Assembly: GCA_024401865.1 (NCBI GenBank)
Contig: JAKSKI010000002.1
Span: 1 to 64,000, forward strand
DNA from: Bacteroidales bacterium
GTDB lineage: Bacteria > Bacteroidota > Bacteroidia > Bacteroidales > UBA932
Length of the DNA stretch: 64,000 nt
Direction: 5' to 3'
Below are positions 8,401 through 15,594 of the stretch, piece after piece. How positions within the stretch are numbered: position 1 is the first letter of the stretch; every line of letters begins with the position of its first letter. Below the pieces are notes generated by a model that was given only the letters and a program-made list of their open reading frames with translations, was not told the origin of the DNA and ran no database searches. The position numbers and the translations under genes are program-made.

Positions 8401-9030
8401 GGTGAGCCGGCCTTCTATCGCATAAAAGGCAAGGACAGTTATCTCGAAGGCGGTGATTACATTCCGTTCGGGACAATCAGTCTCATAGGGCAGGGACTCA
8501 GGACCAATCAGAAGGCAATCGACGAGCTTCTTGAGAATGACTGCTTCGTCCACGACACCGTTGTGGTAGTGAGGGATCAATGGCAGGACCAGTACCAGAT
8601 GCACCTTGACACATATTTCAATGTCATTGACAAGGACCTTTGCACTATGTGCTTCAACCGGTATGACGCGAAGGATGCAAACGATGTCAACTACCTGACG
8701 ATGGATATGTATGTGCGACCTGCCGGCCAAAAGGCATATCATCCGATTCCTGCCTGTTCGGGAAAGGGTTTCAGGGAGTTCCTTCAGTCACGGGGCGTGA
8801 CCATCATCCGCATCGGCAAAGAGGACGCCGACCATTATGCCAACAATTTCCTGGCTGTGGATGCCCGGCACATAATGTCTGTAGCCGGTCAGAGCAAGGC
8901 ACTTGAAGCCGAGTATGAGCAAAACGGCGTGAAAGTGGAATGGGTTCCTCTTGACAATCTCATCGGAGGATACGGAGCCGCACACTGTATGACCCAGGTA
9001 CTCAGGCGCAGCAACCCGGATAATCGTTGA
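5410..9030 (+). CDS. Secreted M1 aminopeptidase fused to a C-terminal arginine deiminase domain
   Basis: A single uninterrupted frame of 1206 residues. The N-terminus is a signal peptide ending SLVCC, possibly a non-canonical lipobox. Residues about 20-810 form a full M1 peptidase: exopeptidase motif GGMEH, zinc motif HETAH at 311-315, third ligand E334 after an 18-residue gap, and a long helical tail region. Residues about 815-1206 form a complete arginine deiminase-like domain: FLRDQ (D964), EGGD (1013-1016), HLD (H1065, D1067), and the nucleophile C1193 in AHCMTQ. All the deiminase catalytic positions appear intact. The M1 part would free N-terminal residues from peptides outside the cytoplasm. 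The second part would turn arginine into citrulline and ammonia. Coupling of the two is inference. Transcribed alone, convergent with the fucosidase gene 7 bp away. Confidence 0.88.
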   Translation: MGKCKYSICVCLAAISLVCCKTVTEEGVPFSLATQRADLLSDVHYSLGFDLTKEAGQVPSYDTLSFSASRRADVILDFKVPEDNLLNVNANGKDIEVIFADEHLTIPRKYINRGDNTLIISFVAGEQSLNRREDFLYTLLVPDRARTLFPCFDQPDIKAEFKLTLDVPGSWIAVSNTEVVSKEDKGDHSLYSFASTKPLSTYLFSFVAGRFETVDGIRGDRKISMYHRETDPARVAQSIDIINLVFDSMEWLEEYTGIGYPFDKYDFVVIPDFQYGGMEHAGATLYNDRRIFLSGNPTTEELMERASLIAHETAHMWFGDYVTMRWFDDVWTKEVFANWFAYRMVRPLFPSINYTLSDLKDLYAPAYEEDRTRGSNAIWRPLGNLQDAGLIYCNIIYDKAPVVMDKLAEILGEQAFREGLIEYLKTYGYANASWDELVDILDRRTETDLRKWSDVWIKEAGMPIYSGSVTDGRLEISQTDPYGRDIVWQQDLRHEIAEGRYWIPNTDGRGYGWFKPDAGSLDYIMEHWAGYDDTRRMSLLMTLYENSWHGTLDRKSFIDWCGRNALSERNPLILSSLISYAADEELRCEGGSLEFATCLRSIAADPSRTHEFRLIAFRQYFKSARTEAQWEELYSIWRTGQAFHALELSERDFTDLACQLMIAFPDRYGEIADIQSGRITNPDRKDTFEMLCLAASPDPDVRNALFASFIGSARNRRPESRVLSALALLCHRQRQEEAMAYIVPSLDVLEEIQRTGDIFFPSSWCRVLLKNQQNAAAARTVDEWLSTHPDINPLLATKILQALKPTSDTVYAYPQAEYHKAESILMYTPGTELFDGVIHPDAGLFDRYFDIDKASDEHRNYISMLESQGCTVHTVTNTLLSMPHSRLVSLAEASLSYDVSSLPRRDREAQASYKRQVLASMSSSDLVRIIINRPTVKLRKSGINTGFEAQYIHNPLMNMYFLRDQSITTPRGHILCRMNSSQRGPEVDIIEACYEQLGEPAFYRIKGKDSYLEGGDYIPFGTISLIGQGLRTNQKAIDELLENDCFVHDTVVVVRDQWQDQYQMHLDTYFNVIDKDLCTMCFNRYDAKDANDVNYLTMDMYVRPAGQKAYHPIPACSGKGFREFLQSRGVTIIRIGKEDADHYANNFLAVDARHIMSVAGQSKALEAEYEQNGVKVEWVPLDNLIGGYGAAHCMTQVLRRSNPDNR

Positions 9031-9037
9031 ACGGCTG

Positions 9038-10417
9038 TTATCGCCCGGACCGGAGCATAATCTCGATGATATAATCCGTGGAACAGTCAGCGTCGGACGG
9101 AATGGTGACGGACACAGAGTCACTGCCGGACTTGAAACGTATCGGCCGCCCGGATCCATAGCAACACACGGACTTGACCTTCAGGGGAAGCGGCAATACA
9201 ATCTGTCCGTCCGAAGGCTTGTCCATAACGTGTACGAATACTCTTGTATCCTTGTGGGTAACGACTCCCCAGGATTGTGGGGGTAGCATCGTCGCACGGG
9301 TCCCGTATATAGTCTCCCCGTTTGCATCTAGCCACTTCCCTATTCCTTCAAGCCTCTCGAGCGCCTCATCGGGAATTGTCCCGTCAGGTCTCGGCCCGAT
9401 ATTGAGAAGCAGATTGGCATCCCTTCCCGCGGTCCGGACAAGCAGACGGACAAGTTCTCCCACACTCTTGTAATCGGAGTCCGATACGTTGTAACCCCAG
9501 CTCCGGTTCATAGTCTGGCAGGTCTCGAGCGGAAGGGTTCTGTTGACAAATGACGTGCGACCCAGACCGGCGGCGTTCTCTCCGGGCACGTCCCGCTCGA
9601 ATATCTGAATATCCTCTCCCGGTATGCTCTCTCTGTGGTGGTTATTGCCGACCAGGCAGGCGGGCTGCAGCGAATGAATCAGGCCGTATAGCCTGTCATA
9701 CTGCCAGTCGAAGTCCACCTTGACCTTCTCACCGGGCAAAGGCTTGCGTATCTGGTCCCAGTCGCAGTCAAACCATATGCAGCCTATGGGGCCGTACGAA
9801 GAGAGAAGCTCCCGCAGCTGGCTGCACATAAAGTCAAGATAATGGGAATAGTCGGCCTTGGAAGCATCCTTGCCGCAGGTGTTGACCATAGTCCGGCCCT
9901 GGGGGCTGTCATCCCTGCCCCAATCCTGCAGGGAATAATAAAGATGGAGTCTCAATCCCTGCCTGTGGCACTCGTCGGACAATTCTCGCACTACATCGCG
10001 TCCGAACGGACTTGCATCGACTATATTATAGGTAGACGACTTGCTTCCGAACATAGAGAATCCGTCCACGTGACGCGACGTGAAAGTGATATAACGGGCT
10101 CCGGACGCCTTGATTGCAGACACCCATCCGGATGCATCGAAACGGGAGGGATAGAATCCGGCAGGGAGTGTGAAATACTCCCGTCGGTCAATGTCCTTCT
10201 CCTGCATCACGCACTCGCCATCCCCCAGCATACTGTAAACACCCCAGTGGATGAATATGCCGAAACGACCTTCGCGGAACTCTTCTCTCGAGGCCAGGTT
10301 GGCGTCACTTGGGATATATGCCGGAATTCCCTCGGCTACAACCTCTGTGTAATTGACAGCGCCCCGAGCCGACAGGCACAGTGCGAGCAATGCAATCAAT
10401 GACAGATATCTGCGCAT
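9038..10417 (-). CDS. GH29 alpha-L-fucosidase, secreted
   Basis: 459 residues with a signal peptide (MRRYLSLIALLALCLSARG). The GH29 barrel is shown by FGIFIHWGVYS, ARYITFTSRHVDGF, LRLHLYYSLQDW and the nucleophile motif CIWFD with D217, then a C-terminal beta domain. It should remove terminal alpha-L-fucose from glycans in the periplasm or outside. The gene starts 2 bp after the yggS stop, at the end of the DUF349-yidC-yggS operon, with no promoter box of its own that I can see. It lacks PUL partners here. The linkage specificity cannot be read from sequence. Confidence 0.88.
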   Translation of the reverse strand: MRRYLSLIALLALCLSARGAVNYTEVVAEGIPAYIPSDANLASREEFREGRFGIFIHWGVYSMLGDGECVMQEKDIDRREYFTLPAGFYPSRFDASGWVSAIKASGARYITFTSRHVDGFSMFGSKSSTYNIVDASPFGRDVVRELSDECHRQGLRLHLYYSLQDWGRDDSPQGRTMVNTCGKDASKADYSHYLDFMCSQLRELLSSYGPIGCIWFDCDWDQIRKPLPGEKVKVDFDWQYDRLYGLIHSLQPACLVGNNHHRESIPGEDIQIFERDVPGENAAGLGRTSFVNRTLPLETCQTMNRSWGYNVSDSDYKSVGELVRLLVRTAGRDANLLLNIGPRPDGTIPDEALERLEGIGKWLDANGETIYGTRATMLPPQSWGVVTHKDTRVFVHVMDKPSDGQIVLPLPLKVKSVCCYGSGRPIRFKSGSDSVSVTIPSDADCSTDYIIEIMLRSGR

Positions 10418-10419
10418 AC

Positions 10420-11088
10420 TTAGTATTGTCTTTCGCCGAATATTGACGTACCTATGCGGACCATAGTGGCACCGTGGCGCAGAGCGACACGCCAGTCTCC
10501 GGACATACCGATAGAGAGCTGGTCGAAGCCCTCCATCTCGGGGAACAGATCGACGAGATAGGCCATAAAGCCGTCGATTCTTTCGAAATCAGCTTCTACG
10601 ACGGACATATCATCAGTATTGGTGGCCATACCCATCAGTCCGCATATCCTGACTCCCGGGAATTTGCCATCTGATGCCCTGAACATAATGTCGAGTATCT
10701 CCTCTTCCGTGAAGCCCTGCTTGGTCTCCTCGGCTCCAAGGTGAAGTTCGAGGAGCAGGTTGACCTTGCGGCCGTTCTCCCTCCCCCATTTGTCGATTTC
10801 GTCAAGCAGACGGGTGCTGTCTACGGATTGTACCAGAGAGGCGTACGGGAGGACCAGCTTGAGTTTGTTGGTCTGAAGGTGACCTATGAAATGCCATTCG
10901 ATGTCGTTCAGGGACGAGAGTTCACCGACCTTGGCTGCAAATTCCTGAGGTCTGGATTCGCCGAAACATCTCTGCCCGGCATCATAGGCCTGACGTACCG
11001 CCTCTACGGGATGATATTTCGAAACTGCCACCAGTTTGACTCCTGATGGCAGTTCCTGATATATCCTGTCCAGATTGTCCGATATCAT
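10420..11088 (-). CDS. yggS: YggS/PLPBP family pyridoxal phosphate homeostasis protein
   Basis: 222 residues, the usual length. PLP-lysine motif VAVSKYHP (K24), CFGESRPQE, WHFIGHLQTNK, and C-terminal LSIGMSGDW and VRIGTSIFG are all family hallmarks. These cytosolic single-barrel proteins bind PLP without a known enzymatic reaction and balance vitamin B6 and amino-acid pools. Its ATG overlaps the yidC stop by one base, so it is translationally coupled to yidC. Confidence 0.93.
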   Translation of the reverse strand: MISDNLDRIYQELPSGVKLVAVSKYHPVEAVRQAYDAGQRCFGESRPQEFAAKVGELSSLNDIEWHFIGHLQTNKLKLVLPYASLVQSVDSTRLLDEIDKWGRENGRKVNLLLELHLGAEETKQGFTEEEILDIMFRASDGKFPGVRICGLMGMATNTDDMSVVEADFERIDGFMAYLVDLFPEMEGFDQLSIGMSGDWRVALRHGATMVRIGTSIFGERQY

Positions 11089-12956
11089 TATCTGCGTTTT
11101 GACTGCTGTCTGGCCTGTTGCTGCTGCATCTTCTGTGCCTCTTCGAGCCTCTGTTGGAACTTGCTCTTGGGCAGCGGTTTGCCTTCGGACGCCTTCAGCT
11201 TGGCAAGTATCTCGTCAGGCTTGACAAAGAACTTCTTGATGATGAAGTTCTGGGCTATTGAATAGAGCTGCGAGAGCAGATAATAGTAGCTCAAAGCTGC
11301 GGAGACGCTGTTGCAGATGAAGAACATCATAATGGGCATCATCCACAGGGTCATGAATTTCATCGATGCGGCGGAAGGGTCGTTGGCGGTGGACTGATTG
11401 GCCATAGTCATCTTGGAATAGAACCACATCGTAGCCGCCATAAGGAGGGCGAACAGTGAGAGGTGGTCTCCAAGAAGAGGCACTCTGGTACCGAAATCCA
11501 CTATCGAGTCATATGCCGAGAGGTCATTGCACCAGAGGAAACTCTGCTGGCGCAATTCGATGGATGCAGGGAAGAAACGGAACATTGCCCACAGTATAGG
11601 GAAGGTGATGAGTGTGGGCAGACAACCACCCATAGGCGACACCCCGGCCCTCTTGTACAGGTCCATTGTGGCCTGCTGCTTCTTCATTGCGTCCTCCTGT
11701 TTGGGATATCTGGCGTTTATCTTGTCCATCTCGGGCTTGAGCGCCGCCATCTTGGCAGATGACAGGAAGGACTTGTTGGTAAACGGCAGGACCACGGTCT
11801 TGATGACAAGCGTCATAAGAAGGATAATCAGTCCGAAATTGTCGAAGAACCTGTGGAAGAAGTTGAACAGGGGGATAATCACAAAACGGGTGAACCAGCC
11901 TACAAGCCAGCCTCCCAGCGGGATTATCTTCTCATATTTGTATCCGTAGGAATTGAGGGTCTGATAGTGGTTGGGGCCGAAGTAGAATTCCATAGGAATC
12001 TCGATGTCGGCACCCGGCCTGATATCTGTCCTCATCAGGGCAGAGCACTTCATAAGATTGCGCTCGGGATCGTCCTGGGGGCAGAAGTTGATGGACAGCT
12101 CACCCGAAGCGAACTGACGGGGAGCACGGACTATTGCGGAGAAGAACTGCTGCTGGAATGCGAACCAGCTGAGTTTGGAATCTATGCGCTTGGAATTGCT
12201 CCTGCCGCGCCCCATCTCCGAAGGCTTCTTGTCGCCTTCGAAATAGTAGTCGAGCTTGGAATACTGGGACTCGTTCTTGTAACCCTTCTCCATACGGGGA
12301 ATGACCATTCCGAAATCGATGTCGACGGATGACACGTTGCGGGGAATGAGGTCTCCCATATCCTTGAAGCCTATCACGTTATCCACGCTGTATGATCCGT
12401 CGTGGATTGCGTAACGCTGCTCTATGCGGCCGCCTCCCGCGAACGGGAGCACCATCACCAGGCTGGTATCGGTACATTCCGCCACCTGGAAATTCATCTC
12501 GCCCGTACGGATGTATTCGCCTGCATAGACGCTGACCGAATACTCTCCCTGACCGGGATTGAAGATATGAAGGGCTGTGCTGTCGTAATTGTAGAAATCC
12601 TTGAGCTTAACCGAATACGGCTGCGCGCCCTTCGTGGTGAAGGTGATGACCAGCTTGTCATTCTCCAAAGTCACGAACTGCTCGGCTGCGGAGAGGGATT
12701 CGTTGAGCAGTGAATCCTTGTAAATCAATTTCTCCGAAGAAACGGGTTCGGCTGCGGACACTTCAGCAACGGATGCCGCGGCGACAACGGCCGCAGTGGT
12801 GTCGATCTCACCTGACGCAATACGGGCGGCGAGCTCGACGGAATCGCGGTATGCCTGCTCGGCTGCAAACTTCTCGGCACGCTTCCCCTGATAGAAGGTG
12901 AAGCCGAACATCACCAGCGCGATGAGTACGAGTCCGATAATCGAATTCTTGTCCAT
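11088..12956 (-). CDS. yidC: Membrane protein insertase YidC
   Basis: 622 residues. It has an N-terminal anchor (IIGLVLIALVMFGFTFYQG), a long periplasmic domain (about 30-350), then the conserved five-helix insertase core (GGWLVGWFTRFVIIPLFNFF, FGLIILLMTLVIKTVVLPFT, GGCLPTLITFPILWAMFRFF, and two C-terminal helices). The tail is basic (QQQARQQSKRR), as often seen in this phylum. It inserts proteins into the inner membrane with or without SecYEG. Start and stop overlap the neighbouring genes, so it sits in the middle of a coupled operon. Confidence 0.96.
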   Translation of the reverse strand: MDKNSIIGLVLIALVMFGFTFYQGKRAEKFAAEQAYRDSVELAARIASGEIDTTAAVVAAASVAEVSAAEPVSSEKLIYKDSLLNESLSAAEQFVTLENDKLVITFTTKGAQPYSVKLKDFYNYDSTALHIFNPGQGEYSVSVYAGEYIRTGEMNFQVAECTDTSLVMVLPFAGGGRIEQRYAIHDGSYSVDNVIGFKDMGDLIPRNVSSVDIDFGMVIPRMEKGYKNESQYSKLDYYFEGDKKPSEMGRGRSNSKRIDSKLSWFAFQQQFFSAIVRAPRQFASGELSINFCPQDDPERNLMKCSALMRTDIRPGADIEIPMEFYFGPNHYQTLNSYGYKYEKIIPLGGWLVGWFTRFVIIPLFNFFHRFFDNFGLIILLMTLVIKTVVLPFTNKSFLSSAKMAALKPEMDKINARYPKQEDAMKKQQATMDLYKRAGVSPMGGCLPTLITFPILWAMFRFFPASIELRQQSFLWCNDLSAYDSIVDFGTRVPLLGDHLSLFALLMAATMWFYSKMTMANQSTANDPSAASMKFMTLWMMPIMMFFICNSVSAALSYYYLLSQLYSIAQNFIIKKFFVKPDEILAKLKASEGKPLPKSKFQQRLEEAQKMQQQQARQQSKRR

Positions 12957-14617
12957 TATTCGGCTACCTCCTCTTCTTTGCGTATCTGCATCTCAAGCTG
13001 TTTGAGCTCTTCCTTGGCTGCTGCGATTCTCTCCTCCATCTGCTTGATGAGAGGTGCGGAATTCTTGGATGCCGCGAAGAATCCTATGTTGTTCTCATAG
13101 GTATCGATATCCTGCTGGAGAGCGTGATATTTCTTGAGAAGCTCCTCCTTGGGGTTGCGGGGTTTGGCCTCGGGCCTGCGGTTCTGGCCCCTTTGACCGA
13201 ACTGGGGGAACTTGTCCTTCATGGCATCCCTGAACGCGGAGCTTATCTTTTCCTTCTCCTTGAAGGGAACGAATCCTATGGCATCCCACTTCTGCTGGAG
13301 CTCCTTCATCAACTCATCAGTAACATCCTTGACATCAATGGATTTGATCTCATCTATCAGAGACTTCTTGGCCTTGAGATTGGCATAGTAATTATTGTCG
13401 CCGGAGGCGTTCTTGTCCCTCTCTGCGAAGAACTCGTCGCAGGCGGCACGGAACCTCTTCCAGAGCTGTTCGCTCTTCTTGCGGGGCACCGCACCAATCT
13501 CTTTCCATTCCTTCTGAAGCGCTATGAACTGGTCTGTAGCCTTCTTCCACTCGGTGCTGCTCTTGAGAGCTTCGGCGCGCTCGATTATGGACATCTTCTT
13601 CTGGAGATTGTCTTCGAGCGAGCTCTTGAAATCATTGTAGAAATCGCGCTTGCGTCCGTAGAAAGCATCGCAGGCGGCACGGAAGCGGTCATATATCTTC
13701 TGATTGTCCTTCTTGGTGGCAAATCCGATGGTGCGCCATTTGGCCTGGATGTCCTCGATCTCCTTGGACAACGCGTTCCACTCACCGGAGTTGGCGACTT
13801 CCCTGGCCGCTATCTCCTCCACCTGCTCGCAGAGTTTCTCCTTTGCGACAAGGTTGTCGGCCATCTGGCCTTTGAGCTCTTCGAAATGGGCCTGGTATTT
13901 TTTGTTGATGACGGAAGTGGCGGCTTTGAACCTGTTCCAGATGTCATCACGGAATTCCTTGGCCACGGGGCCGAATTCCTTCCACTGCTCGTGGAGTTTC
14001 TGCAGTTCGTTGAAAGCGGCGACGATGTTTTCGTTCTCGGCGAGTTTCTCCGCAGCTTCACAGAAGGCCTGCTTGGCCTCCAGGTTCTTCTTGAAATCAA
14101 GATCCCTGAGATCGCGGCCTATCTTCACCATATCGTAGAATTTCTCCACATAGAACTGGTATGTGTCATTGAGGTCCCTGAAGCTTGTGGCGGGCACCTG
14201 TCCCACCGCACGCCAGCGGTCCTGAAGTTCGCGGAAAGCGGGGAAATTGACTTCCTCCTGACTCTCGACCAGGGCCTTCAGCTCTTCGACAATCGCCTGT
14301 TTCTTGAGGAGATTGTCAGCCTTCTCCTCCTCGACCTTGCGGTTGAATTCGTTGCGCTCGCGCTTGTAATCGGCATACAGTGACTTGAAATTCTCTTCCA
14401 CACCTTCGAATGTGCTCTCTATGTCACCGGCCGCTTCAGAGGCTTCGGACTTGAGTTTGACGAGCAGTTTGTAGAATGCGGATTTGATGGATTCAGCTTC
14501 CTTGGAACGGGACAGGCGGTCCTCGCTATCCATAAGCTGCTTGAAGAGGTCAGAAAGTTGTGAAAGGGACTTGTCCGCAAAATTCACAATTTCTTCAGGA
14601 ATAAGATTTTCGCTCAT
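12956..14617 (-). CDS. DUF349 repeat protein
   Basis: 553 residues built of about five repeats of roughly 70-75 residues, each with a helical WxxxG.v/i.f core and a kxYxxFraacD tail (for example WKEIGAVPRKKSEQLWKRF and WRTIGFATKKDNQKIYDRF). These are DUF349 domains, highly charged and alpha-helical. The molecular role is not established. No signal peptide or membrane segment. The open frame extends 21 codons upstream, but a TATATTTG box at 14647-14654 supports the ATG at 14617. First gene of the yidC operon. Confidence 0.85.
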   Translation of the reverse strand: MSENLIPEEIVNFADKSLSQLSDLFKQLMDSEDRLSRSKEAESIKSAFYKLLVKLKSEASEAAGDIESTFEGVEENFKSLYADYKRERNEFNRKVEEEKADNLLKKQAIVEELKALVESQEEVNFPAFRELQDRWRAVGQVPATSFRDLNDTYQFYVEKFYDMVKIGRDLRDLDFKKNLEAKQAFCEAAEKLAENENIVAAFNELQKLHEQWKEFGPVAKEFRDDIWNRFKAATSVINKKYQAHFEELKGQMADNLVAKEKLCEQVEEIAAREVANSGEWNALSKEIEDIQAKWRTIGFATKKDNQKIYDRFRAACDAFYGRKRDFYNDFKSSLEDNLQKKMSIIERAEALKSSTEWKKATDQFIALQKEWKEIGAVPRKKSEQLWKRFRAACDEFFAERDKNASGDNNYYANLKAKKSLIDEIKSIDVKDVTDELMKELQQKWDAIGFVPFKEKEKISSAFRDAMKDKFPQFGQRGQNRRPEAKPRNPKEELLKKYHALQQDIDTYENNIGFFAASKNSAPLIKQMEERIAAAKEELKQLEMQIRKEEEVAE

Positions 14618-14646
14618 AAATGTGTCTGAGATTGTTACTAAGTCTA

Positions 14647-14674
14647 CAAATATAACAAAATTAGAGTAATTTTG
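14647..14674. promoter_or_regulatory. Overlapping divergent promoters, DUF349-yidC operon and trmD
   Basis: Minus-strand TATATTTG (14647-14654) drives the DUF349 operon. Plus-strand TAATTTTG (14667-14674) ends 20 nt before the trmD ATG. The boxes are 12 bp apart, so the two polymerases would compete for the same DNA. Confidence 0.6.
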
Positions 14675-14694
14675 TAGCACAAATCCAGTTAATT

Positions 14695-15375
14695 ATGCGT
14701 ATTGACATTCTTACCGTCGTGCCGGAACTGCTCGAAAGCCCCCTGAGTCACTCCATTGTTGGAAGGGCGGTGAGCAAAGGTCTGGTAGAAATCCACGTCC
14801 ACAACCTTCGCAAATACGGCATCGGCCCCCGCAGAAACGTAGACGATTACTCTTACGGCGGAGATGCCGGTATGGTGATGATGGTGGAACCCGTCCACCG
14901 TATGATCGAGGAACTCCGCTCCCAAAGGACCTACGACGAAGTCATATATATGTCTCCCGACGGGGAACGGCTCAATCAGGCCATTTCCAACGAATTGAGC
15001 CTGAAGGGCAACATCATTATTCTTTGCGGCCACTACAAGGGCATCGACCACAGGATCAGGGAGCATCTTGTCACACGTGAGATCTCCGTTGGCGACTACG
15101 TCGTGAGTGGAGGGGAGATTCCGGCCGCTCTGCTCGCGGACTCCATCATCAGGTTGATACCCGGAGCTCTCACAGATGAGACGTCGGCATTGAGCGACAG
15201 TTTCCAGGACGACCTTCTGTCACCTCCCGTCTATACCAGACCCGCAGAGTATAACGGCTGGCGCGTCCCGGACGTGCTTCTTTGCGGAGATCCCCGCAAG
15301 ATCAAGGACTGGCAGGACGAGCAGGCTCTCTCACGAACCAAAGCGCTCAGACCCGAACTTCTTAAAAATATTTAA
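14695..15375 (+). CDS. trmD: tRNA (guanine37-N1)-methyltransferase TrmD
   Basis: 226 residues, typical length. Motifs are [12 protein letters not shown] at the start, [13 protein letters not shown], the trefoil-knot SAM site [10 protein letters not shown] and [11 protein letters not shown], and the C-terminal [14 protein letters not shown]. It methylates N1 of G37 next to the anticodon and prevents frameshifting. It stands alone here rather than in the rpsP-rimM-trmD-rplS cluster of many bacteria. Confidence 0.96.
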   Translation: MRIDILTVVPELLESPLSHSIVGRAVSKGLVEIHVHNLRKYGIGPRRNVDDYSYGGDAGMVMMVEPVHRMIEELRSQRTYDEVIYMSPDGERLNQAISNELSLKGNIIILCGHYKGIDHRIREHLVTREISVGDYVVSGGEIPAALLADSIIRLIPGALTDETSALSDSFQDDLLSPPVYTRPAEYNGWRVPDVLLCGDPRKIKDWQDEQALSRTKALRPELLKNI

Positions 15376-15414
15376 TAACTAAAAGCTATTTAGCAACTAA
15401 ATTTTTGTTTTTTG

Positions 15415-15445
15415 TTTGCAAATAGAGAAAATAGGAGTATATTTG
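15415..15445 (+). promoter_or_regulatory. Near-ideal promoter downstream of trmD
   Basis: TTTG at 15415-15418, exactly 19 bp, then TATATTTG at 15438-15445. It is among the best matches to the Bacteroidota -33/-7 consensus in the window, yet no gene of ordinary length follows on this strand. Confidence 0.65.
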
Positions 15446-15448
15446 CAT

Positions 15449-15575
15449 TCGGAAAAATGAAACAACTCTACTCCGGCAGTGATGCCTGAGCCTCTAACCA
15501 AACAATAATTAACCTTTCTATAGGTGACACACTACTAACTAACCGTTGACGCCCGCTGAGAAGCGGGCGTCAGTC
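15449..15575 (+). ncRNA. Candidate small RNA or leader-peptide transcript of about 125 nt
   Basis: The strong promoter at 15415-15445 predicts a start near 15449, and the only downstream structure before the convergent barrel gene is the 11-bp hairpin at 15547-15572. The transcript would hold a 10-codon frame, ATG at 15457 to TGA at 15489 (MKQLYSGSDA), beginning 8 nt from the predicted 5' end. I do not recognise the RNA or the peptide. It could be a regulatory RNA or a micro-peptide gene. Confidence 0.4.
15547..15572. terminator. 11-bp GC-rich hairpin between convergent genes
   Basis: TGACGCCCGCT (15547-15557) and AGCGGGCGTCA (15562-15572) are perfect inverted repeats around GAGA. There is no T-run on the plus side, and the minus side reads into AACGGTTAGT, so it may pause or stop polymerase, or protect RNA 3' ends, without being a textbook intrinsic terminator. 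Confidence 0.5.
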
Positions 15576-15594
15576 GTATATCTGCTAGGTCAAA

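Noticed and set aside
15547..15572. Recombination site (attC-like) reading of the hairpin
   Set aside because: It is a simple perfect stem without the paired R and L boxes, and no integrase or cassette genes are near.
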